Made by a program: the position numbers and the translations under genes
NCBI RefSeq assembly: GCF_000524195.1
Contig: NW_020170386.1
Coordinates: 439,982-503,981 of the forward strand
DNA from: Echinococcus granulosus
Lineage: Eukaryota; Platyhelminthes; Cestoda; Cyclophyllidea; Taeniidae
Length of the DNA stretch: 64,000 bases
Reading direction: 5' to 3'
Shown here: positions 37,101-49,700 of the stretch, piece after piece
Layout: each line of letters opens with the position of its first letter
How positions within the stretch are numbered: the stretch's first letter is position 1
Notes under the pieces: generated by a model
Databases searched by the model: none
Told to the model about the DNA's origin: nothing
What the model saw: the letters and a program-made list of their open reading frames with translations, nothing else

Positions 37101-39902
37101 TTTGTTTCCATATTTTGCTATACTTTAAAAGTCCGGAAAATGATAGACACGTGTTTTCAACCGCGTGGTCATCATCCACGTCTTTTGGGATTGCCTAGTC
37201 GTTATATTATGATACTTAATTAGTACATTGCTTTTAATTAAACTTTTTTTCTTAGTAATTGAGCTAGATTTTTGAGAAATACCATTGTGCCAAACGGAAA
37301 TCCGATGCGGCTACTTATTTTAAAATGCATTTATTAAACATGATTGATTCAGGTGAGGATGATATCAGTCAATGAGTTAACCACAAAAGGTAATATCATG
37401 GAGCGATTACAACTAAAAATGTCAAGGGAGAAGAAAGGTCAGGTAAGGTCCATTCCTGAAGTGTCGGTTGTGTGCCTGCTAAAAACGCTAAAAACCGATT
37501 TACTCTCAGATCTCATCGCAAGAAGCCTTTGATCTCACAAAGGGGTCATTCCTTTTTCAATAATCTTGTCAGAATGGCCGTTGATTGTCTAAAAGGTGCC
37601 TATTTTATCGATTCGTAAATCATGCCCGCTTAGCGCACGTGAATCACACACCGCACGGCTTCTCGTTGCACTTCCATTATATTCAGGTACTCGGCTCGAT
37701 GTGCGTGGCCACCTGGGGGACTTTCAAAGCTTCCGCTTCTAAAGCCCCGCCAACTTTTTGTTCCTTGAGTGAATTCTTGTGTGCACCGTTTCATTTCGTC
37801 ACATCAAAGTGCAATGTAAACTTTAAGCTTTTACAGTCCGTTTTTTGGTGCCTTAAGTTTCTCAATCTTACGTTCCTCTCGTTGTACATCTGAAGATATT
37901 CGCATTTATCAAATCGATTCCCCTAATGTATGTAATCTTATGTATATCTTTCCGATAACTAGCAAATGCAAAAGCGGTTCCATTGGTTTCTGGCGGCCCC
38001 TATCGGCGGAGGAATTTGTTCATTATTACGCCTTAAACTTCTCTCTTGCCGTTGTCACTTATCTCTAAAATCAGTAATTTTAATGGATTTACACCAACTA
38101 TTTACTGGTCTCTCTAATTTGTCAGCCATTTGGTAAGAATTCGTCTAAAGCTAGATGGTATTCCCATTGAAATTTACATCAGCACCTCCGTAGCACTTAT
38201 TTATTTCTTTAACGCCTTAGCATCAAAAACAAAAGATTTGGGTCATATCGTTTCCTTCCCATCTAGTCTTGGTATACAGCTGAATCATACCGTTTTTAAT
38301 ACCTCTTATTAAAATTCCGACATTTCCTCCCTACTCGCTTTGGTAGTCGCCCAAGTGAAATGACTTCGGAGTATGGGTAGAGACCGTGCCCTTTTTTCAA
38401 AGCTAATGTACCGATCCTGCTCTACCAACGCTTTAGTTTCATCTCATTTTCACTTCGCCTGTCTATCTCACAGGAGCAAAAGGTGGGCTCAGAGGCCTTC
38501 CGTCCGCAGGTGGAGGGTGGCGCTTTCGACAACTTTGAGACGCCTTTCGGCTTTGGTGCCTCGGAGGGTATCAACCGTGGCAAGTTTGAAAGCACTTGGG
38601 TCGTCGAGCTCGAGGTTCCCGAGGCCTTCGAGGTAAGCCCCCACTGTCTCCTTTGCTCGTCCTCTGCCCCCTCTCCATCTGCATTTACATTCCCCAGGCA
38701 TTACTCACGCATTTTCTAGTACTCTACACCACTGGGGTTATTACCAGGTGGTCCGAAATGAGCCAAAAGTTCTCCACTGTTTTCATATGCAAGGTTGATC
38801 TTATGCTACCACGGCAGCGATTCAGTTGTATTTTAATAGAGTTTATAGTGAATTTCGCTTTAGGGCTATCTGCAGAAGTTCATTTTTGTCTTTTCTGGTC
38901 ATTCATTCTTGTTTGAGTAGTTTTTGCTCCATTAAATTAATATCATTAGTTTATAGTCGCTGACCTTTTGATCTTAGCCTCTTTTTTCTTAGCCCATGAT
39001 TCACTTCGCTTCCGTCCCCTCTTGCTAACTTGTCCGATTTATGTCAGCCTCGAAAAGGGGCGAATGAGTCTGCAGTCAATTTAGTAACGCTAAGTAAGGT
39101 GAACGTATATTTTTTTCCACTACATCCCTAGTGCTAGTCGATTTAGTTAAATAAACGCATTTAAATTTTATTAATACTTGCTTCTGCTTTTCCATATGTG
39201 TTCTATTTGATTGAACCTTACCTTGATTTACTTAGCAAATATTGACTTCACCTCGGACAAGTGATTGTATCCACTATACCGTGAAATTTCTATTTTACAA
39301 AAGTTGCATTTGTTTGAATCGGCAATCCCTTGACTGCCTACACTACGTGTGATTGCTTCAAGCACTCAATTAGGCGTTATAATCAGAGTGGGTTTAAGCA
39401 CCATTGACCTATCACTATCTTATTCATGACAATCGGTAATTTTAAAATTTGGTGGTTGATCGACTTGCTTTAATTGTGGCTAAGCGGACTTCATTGAGGA
39501 AAGGAACTAGAAATTTCGTGACCAGAGCGGATAACTCTTGAGTTTTTTCTTTTATGTTAACAGATATTCCGTACATTGGACACCGCAGATGGTAAGATAA
39601 GCGGGGAGACGGCTCGTGTGGAGATGCTCAAGTCGCAGTTGCCGGCAGCCACGCTGCGTCGCATTTGGACCCTCTGCGACATTGACAAAGACGGGTGCCT
39701 CACGATGGATGAGTTCGCATTGGCGAAGTACTTGATCAAGCTGAAGTTAAACGGGCACGAATTGCCCTCTACTCTCCCTGATCACCTCTATCCGCCCTCT
39801 ATGCAGTCTTACCGGCTGACGCACGACGGGACCAGTGGCGTGAATGCGGAGTCCTCCTCGATCCACAGCATTCCACTCTCCTCCAAAAATGGCGACATCT
39901 AA
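34187..39902 (+). CDS. EHD: EH domain-containing ATPase (EHD1/RME-1 family)
   Basis: Dynamin-like ATPase that remodels membranes of recycling endosomes. Exons: 34187-34807, 35037-35327, 35462-35743, 38474-38632, 39564-39902 (TAA), all joined in phase 0, giving 563 residues; vertebrate EHDs have about 535-545. The P-loop GQYSTGKT is at residues 64-71, followed by DTPGILSGEKQR and NKAD, and RVYGALMWNLGK is conserved in the helical part. The linker in exon 4 contains FETPFGFG. The C-terminal EH domain has the EF-hand loop DIDKDGCLTMDEF (residues 490-502) with its Ca-binding acidic positions intact, then a short Ser-rich tail. The ATG at 34187 starts MEGLFSASKKAKDQ; an ORF frame extends upstream only by two codons. 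Introns are 229, 134, 2730 and 931 bp. No clear AATAAA was found shortly after the stop. Family very sure; EHD1/2/3/4 orthology not resolvable in flatworms. Confidence 0.95.
36645..36714 (+). repeat. tandem duplication, 2 x 35 bp
   Basis: Two head-to-tail copies of a 35-bp unit starting TCATCTGTAG (36645-36679 and 36680-36714) with a single mismatch, inside the 2.7-kb EHD intron 3. The near identity suggests a recent slippage duplication. Confidence 0.85.
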
Positions 39903-42180
39903 TCGCTTCCCATGCTTTTTACTCCCCCCAGGATATCCAAAACCTCCCTTGCAACTTTTTTCTTGCTTTGAACTTATTTCTGTTGCCTAGTTAAAATTTA
40001 TTCTAGCGTTCCTTCTTTTCTATGTGCCTTCACCTACAATTTCGTCACGATGGAAAAGTGCTGGTCAAACATAGATATGTATTTATGTCTCGCGTCCATT
40101 TGGTCCGTATTTGTTCTTTGGATTTAGACAAATTTTCAGGAAGTAGCTGATCATTTCTGGATGCAAAGACGCTCTCCTTGGCAGGCTCTTGGTTGACATA
40201 TTCCGACTAGATTTTAGCAACAGCAGCGTCGCATTTGTGAGTGAAATATCCATTTCAGTGGGCCAGAACTAATCCGCATCTATCCAATAAGGGGTACAAG
40301 GAGATTACATATAACGTCCTTACTTTGCATGAATGTTTTGGACGGGTTATCAAATTGCGTGGAATGCAAGTACAGAATATAGCCTAGCACTGCTCATCAG
40401 GGGGATTCTCGGCTTGTCTTCTTGTGTTGGGGATATCTATAATCTTGGCTTTACTACAAAATTGTCAGGGCACGAAGTTCCGCATTAATTTCGGTTAGCT
40501 TAATCATGAATACTCTTAAAAGATCCGGGAGAAACACTGTTGCTGAGTTTCAGAATAATTTCATTGTCCTTAGCCACACTTACAATCACGGTGTACTGCC
40601 ACAGAACTGGTCCCACTATCAAGATCGTGAGATTCAATTCAGTGGGTGCAAACTCCTGGTCAGTTTGTTACAGGGTAAGTTTAACGAAACGTAATTTATG
40701 CTGCTACCAAAAGGTTCCTAATCGTACCATTGCGTAAAATAACCAACCACCGTTGGAACTAACGTGTCCCACACCAAGCCAGTGTCATGCTTAGTGAGAT
40801 GTAAGCATTGCTCAGGCGACCTAAACGCAACTTGCCGATACCAGCAACCCATGATGAAGAGACCATGTAGATCCCCGTGCAGCAGTATAACTAAACTGTG
40901 TAAATTATAAAAAGGGTATCGAGTTATAATTTCCTGTTAAATATTTGAAAAACCCAAGGCAATCTTTGTCGACAAGTGATACATTTAACATGGCTTTAGA
41001 AATGCTAACTAAATGGAAAGACGTAGATACAATAAGATTTGAACTGACGCTCAGAATAATTTAAATGCAGTGGCGCGATATTGGATTCGGTTGTGCAGGC
41101 TCTTCAGCCACTGTTGCTCATGGTTTTACCTTGGTAGCATGGTCGAGTCTTGCCTCCGTCACTTCCTCTGCATGCTAATAATAAGCATTCCTTCTAATGT
41201 GGTATGCCTCCCGAAATGAGCTGGGGCGCTGCGTACAAGCACTATCAGTCAAATTACCGCCACCTTTCGTGCCACAAAGGATGTTTTAAAATAACGAGGA
41301 TTCGGAGAACTACGAAATGCAAGGTTTCCGGATCTAGAATTCTTGATAAATTGTATGAAAGCCACTCGCTTTATTTTTTGAGCTCATGTTGAGCCCCGAG
41401 GTGTATTGGAATATCGGTGCCGGAATCTGAGACGAAAAACAGGTGATTACGTAGACCAGTTTCAGTGGAACCAAATTCGCCAAGGTCACCCCGTGCTGGA
41501 TGCAGCTTAATGCGGACTGATACATTTAAATATCGGTCCTAATTTTTTAAACTACGCGGCTATCCGAATTCTCAAGGTTCGACATGATCTAAAAACCGAA
41601 TAATTTGTCGAAATATCATTTTAAGGTTGCTTTTAAACTCTGAATATGTGCCTTGATTGTTGATTTAAATACATCTTTCGGAATCAAGCTGATACCTTTG
41701 CGAATACAATAGTCCGGAAAGGGGATCATTTTTAAATAAGTTATGTAGATGCTCCTCTGTGTGTGAAGAGTGCAATTTGTAGAATTTTACACCACATAAG
41801 AAAAATAATATCGCATGTAGCCAGCACCATTAATTGTACTCGTCTAACTTTAGTAACATTTACCATGCCCCAATTATTAGATCACGGGCCGCCCCAATCC
41901 TGCCGTAAGTTCAGTCAGGCAAAAAGCAGATAAATGCGATTATCATTCATTGGAATGGCAACAAGTCGCATGCTGTTTTTCAAGTGTGACGTAACAAATC
42001 GTGGGAATAAAAAAACATTCGCTATTTGAAGTGTATTCCGCAACAGAAAATATACCATCACATTATTTATGCGAAGCGTACATTTGAAATACTAAGGTGT
42101 CATACGAGCAGAAGCAATGAAGAACCTCGGAAAAAAGCTTCCAGCAGCCATAAAGCTTCAAGTAACAGCTTCAGATCTAG
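39903..42180. other. intergenic, 3' of EHD
   Basis: About 2.3 kb without an exon I can support. Composition turns from T-rich near EHD to A-rich towards TMX1. A 62-codon frame at 41204-41392 with several Cys and Arg residues is unrecognised. Confidence 0.45.
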
Positions 42181-42751
42181 GTGAATAAGTCCGACTTCCA
42201 CAGGCATGCTTCACTTCGAGCATTGTGTGGATCCTTGCGGGAAAGGTATTTTCCAATATTGATGAGTAAAACACAATCCTGGTGCAAATACTTATCTAAA
42301 CATAGTCTTGAGGAACTTGGCTCTGCATTAGTACAGACAAGAGAATCTAAGAATTGGACGAAGGTGGCTTTAGAGGGCATGAGTTCGCAACACTGCCTTT
42401 GCGCCTTCCCAGATCTGTGGTTCAAAAGAGCCCAATATGATAATGAAATACATCTACTAGGTCAAAGAAAAGCTTGACCGCGGGTGATCCGATGGCGTAG
42501 CATACCATGCTCTCTGTGCCGAAAGTGCACTAACAGCAATTGCCCGAACCGACGAAGGTCACTTAATGTTAAAAACTGCCAGTTTATCCTGCGGCATTTA
42601 TCGCAATGTGGATCTAGGCGACATGTCCAATGCCCAGTTCAAAAGTGTCAGCCCTCATAATCTAGATGCACACATGAGTGGTGGGTTGGCACAGCAGTTA
42701 CTGAGTCAATATAGTTTAAACAACTTAGGAAATAAAATGCGTATAAAATAA
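42181..42751 (+). pseudogene. possible broken coding sequence, unknown family
   Basis: Two adjoining + strand frames look like protein but are out of register. 42181-42477 gives 98 codons and ends in TGA. Then 42488-42751 reads SDGVAYHALCAESALTAIAR, continues through RNVDLGDMSNAQFKSV and SPHNLDAHMSGGLAQQLL, and stops. No good splice sites join the two. The pattern would fit a decayed retrocopy or a transposon-derived gene. I do not recognise the family. A third frame over the same bases is strikingly Cys-rich, described in the findings. Confidence 0.28.
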
Positions 42752-43302
42752 CATTATAACAATTTGCAGTAGTCTCAAGTTTTGTGGACAATGAAAGTAG
42801 CCTAGAAGTTCTCCCTTAAAATTATTTTAGGGAAGTCGATCGGGTGAAATTTTTATATAGAACTTTCAGTACACATTGGTAGCGGTTCAGGTTGTCAAAC
42901 TAAACCTACTCACGCAGATAAAAAACCATTTATCGCATTAGTGAAAATGCATATGACAAGGGAACACCAAATCCCTAGTTGTCAAGATGTACTCTTGCAA
43001 AACTTCATAGTGGAGACTAATGTTGCCTTGAGCAAAAGATGCCTGGGCGAAGTTCACACCCATAAACGCACCCTCACAGTCTCAAAGCAAGCACTGCACA
43101 TCTCTTGATTCCCAAAATTTATACATTAGGGTGAGGAGATCAGAAAAGGGTAAGTGTAATACGCAGGAAGGAGCTAAAAACACATTTCACTCCTTCTACA
43201 CCTTATTCAAAACAGTAACATCTTAGTGTGAATGAGGGAAGATAGAAATTCGATATGGCAATTAGAAGCGAGCTCTTGGATATGGAATTGACATTTTTAA
43301 GG

Positions 43303-46300
43303 CTACTTTCTACTATTGCAACGGCGAAGCACTAAAGGTTCATCTGCTTGAACACAATCTTTGGTATCCAGTGGTTTGACCTCAGTCCAACTGTTGTCTT
43401 CACTGTCTTCCAAAACACTGTCCTGTTCCATGTCCTGCAAGAGGAAGAAGTGGTTGAGGTAACGCATCAACCGAGTTCAAACTCTACCCTGTCGATTGGA
43501 CGCTTGGAAGTGGCAAAAAGGAAATTCAAATTTAGAATAGCAGATAATGTAAGCAATTTCAAAGTGGCAAATAAAGCCACGAATGGAAATTTTACTTCTC
43601 TAACATGCAACATTAAAAATGGACAACCAATGCCAATGACCCCAAAGGGGTTAAAAGCGGCATGATGCCTCGTTTCGACAGCATTACTGACATTCGAGCA
43701 AGGAAAAAATATTCACTACTTTTGTTGAAAAAGATGATTACTCTTCTAAACCAATCATTCGAATATGATGGTAGAAGTCATTTAAACGTAATTGAAATGT
43801 TCGTCCCCTATATGCTCCATCACAATTGATATGACACAAGAGACAAGTGGAACAAGTGAAACTCGACATTTTTGTCACCATCATAACCAAAATTAAGGCC
43901 AAAATGACCCGATGAACGACTAGAAACAAAGGAGGATTGTTAATTTCGGAAAATAACTAGCCATCACTGTCACACTGATACAACAAAATACTGGGTGAAA
44001 CAATTTGATGGTTCCAGAAGCACGGATTCTCTAGAAACTCACAAACAAGGGGCGCATTTGTAAGCACCATGCCTGATGAGATATGCGAATTAAAGAGAAG
44101 TACCACAAAGTTCGCGATTTGTCAGCCGAAATGATGTAGCGATCTACAATTCGCTATTGATGACAACACAAACGACACCTGTACGGTATTTAACAAAGAG
44201 CTTTGAGTTCCAACATCTTAATAATCAGACTCCATTACAATGGTTTGGTGGCTTTGAGAAAACATCAGAGATCCAGCACGAATTAGCATGTTACCATGTA
44301 TCAAATATGTCTGTTTCATCGAAAAGACAAACCAAAGATGTGGAGATAGGGTACCAAAATTCTAAGTCAACAAAAACAAAATTGTTCTTCATAAATTTAA
44401 TCCTTATGGACCACTACTTGTCTCAACTGGAAAAGCAAAAGGATTTATTTAGTAATTATTTACCATTTTTAATAGTTGATATCAAGTGAGAAAATATGGA
44501 CATATTTGCACATTTTAGAAAGACCAAAAGATACTCATCTCGATGGTGAATGAAACAGTGAGACACTGTGGAGAGAAGTAGTAGAACCTGGTATTTGAAA
44601 AAACGAAAATGAACGGGGGAAGCAGACAAATACTCACATTCTCCTTCGTCACGATGGGCTTTGGTGGCTCTCCTTCCATGCCCACGATATTGAGTATTTG
44701 GGGACGCGGTGGACAGAAATACTCGCAGACACAGAGGATAAGCTTAGTAAAAGATTAAAAGAACCCGGAAAAAACACTTATGTTTCAAAAATACCCTTCC
44801 TGTCGTATTTCAAGCAAATTTGTTTGACGGTAAAGCGAACAAAATTCCCTTGAATGTATGCCATTCATGCGCAATCAAGTTCGGCGCCAAGCGCTCAAGT
44901 ACGGATAAGGAGAAGCCAGTTCATGTGTGCCAGCATAGTCTAACACTACGCGATATGCATATACCTACCTGACCCAAATTTATGACAAAAGAATAAAAGA
45001 ACAAACGTCAGCGTACCATGCCCATAGCTGCTCCAGAGGCAAGAACGCCAGTGCCGACTAAGATAATCGACAAGGAAGCCGGCACGCCATAATCCGTCAT
45101 CGCTCTGTGAGCTTTCTAAGCGAAGAAAGCAAGAAAAACAGGCATTATCCCGAGTGAACGTCAACTGACCATATTTTTGAATTAAAAGCTATTTCCACTT
45201 TAGCTATTCCCATAAAAGCATACCTATCCCCGTGAAGGTTACGAAAGGGCAAAACCATTTAAATTTCCACTGCTTAGTAGTATACACAGCCACTTTCGTC
45301 CTTATTACTACCATCAAACAATACGTTAAGAATACTGCGTAAGCTTATAACAAAACTAAGTCAATGTCACAATTAAGGAAGGAGCGCATTAATCTTAGAA
45401 ACACATAAAGTGGCTTCGCACGTTAAACATTAATGTCGAACCCCAAGGAGGCGCATAAAGCAAGCAGCAAAGCATCTACATTGTATTAAGTAGTCATTCA
45501 AGACAAAAACACATGAAGCATGATCCGATGTAGAAAACCGAAAGAAGTTTACGAGTTTATTGATAAAGTGGGGCATCGGTGAGGTTCGCAAAAAAATGAA
45601 GCAGCGAAGACGCTTACAGTGATTGAAAGACAGAGATCGAGGAATCGAACGACAGCAGACATACTAGAATTGCACAAAAAATGCATTTTTCAGTCGGTGA
45701 CAAAGAAAGACATTCAGCGTAAAGAGAAACTCACTAGAAAGCATTTGGCGAAAGCGACCAGGTGGTCGGCTCGATGAGCTCGAACTCACGATTCTCTATA
45801 AAGTGAAGTAACTGATCCGTCTTCCGCTTTCCCTTAACATTTCGAAACACACCATCTTTGACACTATAACATATTAAAAGTAAAGAAAGTTTGCTACTTT
45901 ATGGGAACAGAAAAAATTTAAAACAACCACTAGCAGCATGAAAAGCAGTAGAATATGATTTCGAATCACATGCTAAGTGAAAGAAATATAAAAGAATAAG
46001 AGAAGTCTCGTAAAAGTAGCAAATCAACAAAGTTTACTGAAAGATAGTGGGAAGAGAGGTGATTGTAAAAATCATAGCCACAGCTGACTCAGCAGAGCAG
46101 TCAAGCTGGGCCACTTTGATGTCGTGATGTGGAGCTAGCTCTGCAAAGCGCTTCCATTCCACTGCTACCAGGTTGCAAGCGGGACACCAGGGCGCGTAAC
46201 TACAAAGAAAACGTGGAAGTGCTGTGGTTTTCTAGGAAACACAAGTAAGATCCAGGTGAATAACCCTAGTCATAGGAAGATGGAAAAAACTTCACGCTAA

Positions 46301-46700
46301 TACACTCTACATAGAAGACATAGCATAAACCAAGCAAAATGGTAATTTTTAAGTGATTTACATTGCAATACCAAACTGCACTAGAAGGGTAAAAGACGCG
46401 GAGTAGAACCCAGTCTAATAAACCAAACAAAACCGTCTTACATTAAAATGTAACTTCAAATTTCACGAAAGTCAGTGAAGATTTGTTAAAAATAGGAATA
46501 CCACGACACATTTACTACGCAGGAAATGAGGTAGTGTCAAACAATACGATCAATATTAAATTCCAGCAAGAAACTCACAATTCGACCATCCATTCACCAG
46601 ACAAGATTGTTGTCCAATTGCTAACATTAATGGGGAGTGATTCCTGAGCATCAGTACAGAAGGGTAGGAAGAAGACACACAGACACAATGGGCACAGCAT
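43303..46700 (-). CDS. TMX1: TMX1-type thioredoxin-related transmembrane protein
   Basis: ER membrane oxidoreductase of the PDI family. Minus-strand exons in order: 46700-46579, 46199-46038, 45863-45735, 45663-45618, 45115-45017, 44742-44638, 43434-43303 (TAG). All have GT-AG borders and phases close, giving 264 residues (human about 280). The start MLCPLCLCVFFLPFC is a signal peptide. The thioredoxin domain carries FYAPWCPACNL, so the CPAC active site of TMX1 is intact (Cys46, Cys49), with the cis-proline at 91 in SLPTIF and KDGVFRNVKG after it. IEPTTWS precedes the membrane segment at about 165-192 (ASLSIILVGTGVLASGAAMG), then a juxtamembrane Cys-Pro cluster CEYFCPPRP, and an acidic cytosolic tail with EQDSVLEDSEDNSW. 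Exons are 46-162 bp, which is why no long ORF marks the gene. No canonical AATAAA seen just downstream. Confidence 0.93.
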
Positions 46701-49700
46701 GTCAAGTTAGAACAACTAAATTAGCTCATTATAACGACTAATCCTGCGCCTTTCACTTAAGGAGAGGATAAGAATAGGTTAAAAAGGGCGTTTGCCTTAT
46801 TAAAAAATGTTGGTTTCAATAGCGAAACATAATACAGACTGATCAGAAGTAAAACACCGACTTTTGCAAAATTATTATGGAAAACTTTGGCAAATTTGCC
46901 GGAATATTCAAAAATAGGAAAATATGTCATATTGATACAATGCATTTTATAAAATAAAGCAAACACCTAAACTACCGGGTTCTCGTCCATTGGGTGACAA
47001 ATTGGTTTGTTTTCTCATAATGGAATGGATAAGTAACCTATAAAACACCGTTAGTCAGCCGTTTGAGACGAATTAGGAATATCCACATTTTTTCATGCAT
47101 ATTGCAGATGCCCAAAGCCCTGCCATATTTCTGCCTGCTAACTAACACTACTTATATTAACTTGCCAGTTGTTTCGCTGCATATTTAATCGCGTAGCAAT
47201 TTAGTTTATTTAGCTTTTGCTGCCGCCTAGGCTTAAGGTTGGATACTCGTGGCTCCAGATTCCCAGTTCCTCTATATTCGGATTGCAAACCCCATTCTAG
47301 GTTTACATGCCCAAACACAGTTCCAAAGAAGAATTGGGACGGGTGGCGGTGGCGGGCAAAGCTGATCCGAAATGACTGCTGTCCCGGTTTTCCTCATTAA
47401 CTATCAAGACTAAGCTTCACAGGAGGAAAGTATATGCTTCAATCGGCTAGAGCTACAGGGAATCTTATTTAATTGAATATTAAATAGGTTTTCACCCTCA
47501 GAATCCACTCTAATCTATTTTTCAAAGAAGGCCATTTTCTAATGGAACGCCTTACAAATAGACCAGTTTACAATTTAATTGTTGAGAGGGTAGAAGAGCT
47601 TGACTCTAACTTGTTAACACCGTGAGCTGTTAAACTCGGATAAGTAGCCCAGCAGCAATAAATTGGGAAGGAATTCACATACAATACCCTGAGCCTTCAA
47701 TGAAGTTGCAATAATCCGCAGCAGTACGTAGCATATGTAACTACCGCTACCCATTAAAATCGCCGCTTTTGAAGGCTGGAGTAACTGCACAGTCAAAAAT
47801 CACTACAACTATTACTTATCCTTAAACGCAACATATCTCTTAGAATTTTGCGATTCGAAGGGCACTGAATACGTTAAAAACAAACAAAGCTAAGATGAGA
47901 GGGCAGTAGTAATGCCTTGGCGCGTGCCCAATATTATGTATGCGGTAATTTGATGTTTCATTAACCCATTTTCAACCACGCGGCTCATACCAATAGCCTT
48001 CATGCTCTTCTGTACATTGGTAACACTTTCTCCTAAACTATTTTGCCTCATTACAAATTCAATGAACATTCAGTGAACCATACGTGTTATCAACACCGTC
48101 TTTGGTCAGTAATGCATAAAAAAGCAAGGTAGTGCAGTGTCGCTGCTTTAAAATGGTCTCAAAAGCAATTTATTGGAATTTTAGCTGGAAATTGAAAGGA
48201 TATTTAGCATGAAAGTTAAAAAATCTATGGAGTCTATATTTGCACTCAAGATATTGCACCTTTCCTGTGTGTATTGTTGTGATTTAACTGTTTATTTGAC
48301 TCTTGACTTTGGTAACAGGAGCGATGGTCTCCGGGCCAAGATAGTAGCCTCAAGTCCGATCGTAAATCGAATCCATACATTCTGCCCAGGCACCATGAAT
48401 TTATTTCCGTTGAGGTCTCGGGGGGCCGCATTATATTTACAATTGCTAGCTAGGTCGGTCGCGTGCAAATGAAACATTTTCTTACAACTTTGCTGTTTTA
48501 AATGGAAAAGCAAGCGTGTTTACGTTTGAGATTAAGCAGTGTACGCAGTACAGTTTTGCTATAGTTTTACCAATCATTTTTGACTCTTTTAGCGGACGTT
48601 GAAATCAGGGAAATATGTTGCATATTCTGCAGTTGTTTGGCTTGCTCGGCTCACGGTTGGTGTCCTTGAGACCCTGAAATTGTGTTCTTGAAAAGATGGG
48701 GTTCGTTGGGTCAGTCAGGTTGGTTCATGCTTACTTTGCGGCTTCTCATTCTCTGGGCAGATTTGTGCTCTCAAGTTTGGAGTTCTTTGGATAGTTCGGA
48801 TTTCTCATCAAAATTCCCTAGGCTATTTCTGATTCTGGTCCAAACTGATATATTCCACATATGCTAATTTCATCTTGTTTAGTTCCTTGTTTACTTGAGT
48901 GTGGAAATTATGCAGACTATAGTTCTCATCGTGAGGGTGAGAATTCATTAAGAACTCGCACCTGCAAACTTAATATTTTCGACTTCGGTCTCCTGCCGCT
49001 GCAATATACCAGCTATAAATCACTCGAATTTCATAATAATGGAAATAACATATTATAGCTGTTTTAGTAGTACTATTCGTCTCATCACATGAGCTTTTGT
49101 TGCTTCTTCTTATTCGAATTCCAGTCAAGTATTAGGAGTTTACATGGTTTACCAAATTTTTCTCGGTTAGGTTGAATTTTTAATCGGTTTTAAGTACACT
49201 GTTAAGTCGGACTGAAAGTCTTTTCTGTATCATTCATTTTGGGTGGTTCTACTTCTGCATATTTTGTCACTGTATAGATTCTTAGTATGGCTTTAGTATT
49301 ATTCTTAGATTCATGCAATATTTTAAAAATACCTAATTGTACTATTGACCTAGTAGATGAATACATAAAATATGTTCTGAAATGCACGTCTCATATTAAT
49401 AGCGAATTCGTCACATTGTAATGTTCTTGTTAACATTTGCTTGCACTTCTCTTACTTGTTTTGCTGGTCGACTTGTAGTGTTATGCTGAATAATTTTGAT
49501 AGTATGACACTGGGCTTTATTCTAAATATTGTGTGAATTTCAAATAGTCATTCTGAATTAATAAAAATGTCCGTATTTTGGCGCAAGAAATTATGTGTTT
49601 AGAAGTGAACGGAAATCATACTGACGGTCTTTGCACATGCGGCCTTAGTAAGGGTACTGATGGACCGAAATAGTCCTTTCAGCTGTTCCTTTCACTTTTT

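Noticed and set aside
42460..42660. TAZ zinc finger of a CBP/p300 gene
   Set aside because: Only Cys/His spacing is partly similar; the frame is short, ends in a stop within the presumed finger, and competes with another protein-like frame.
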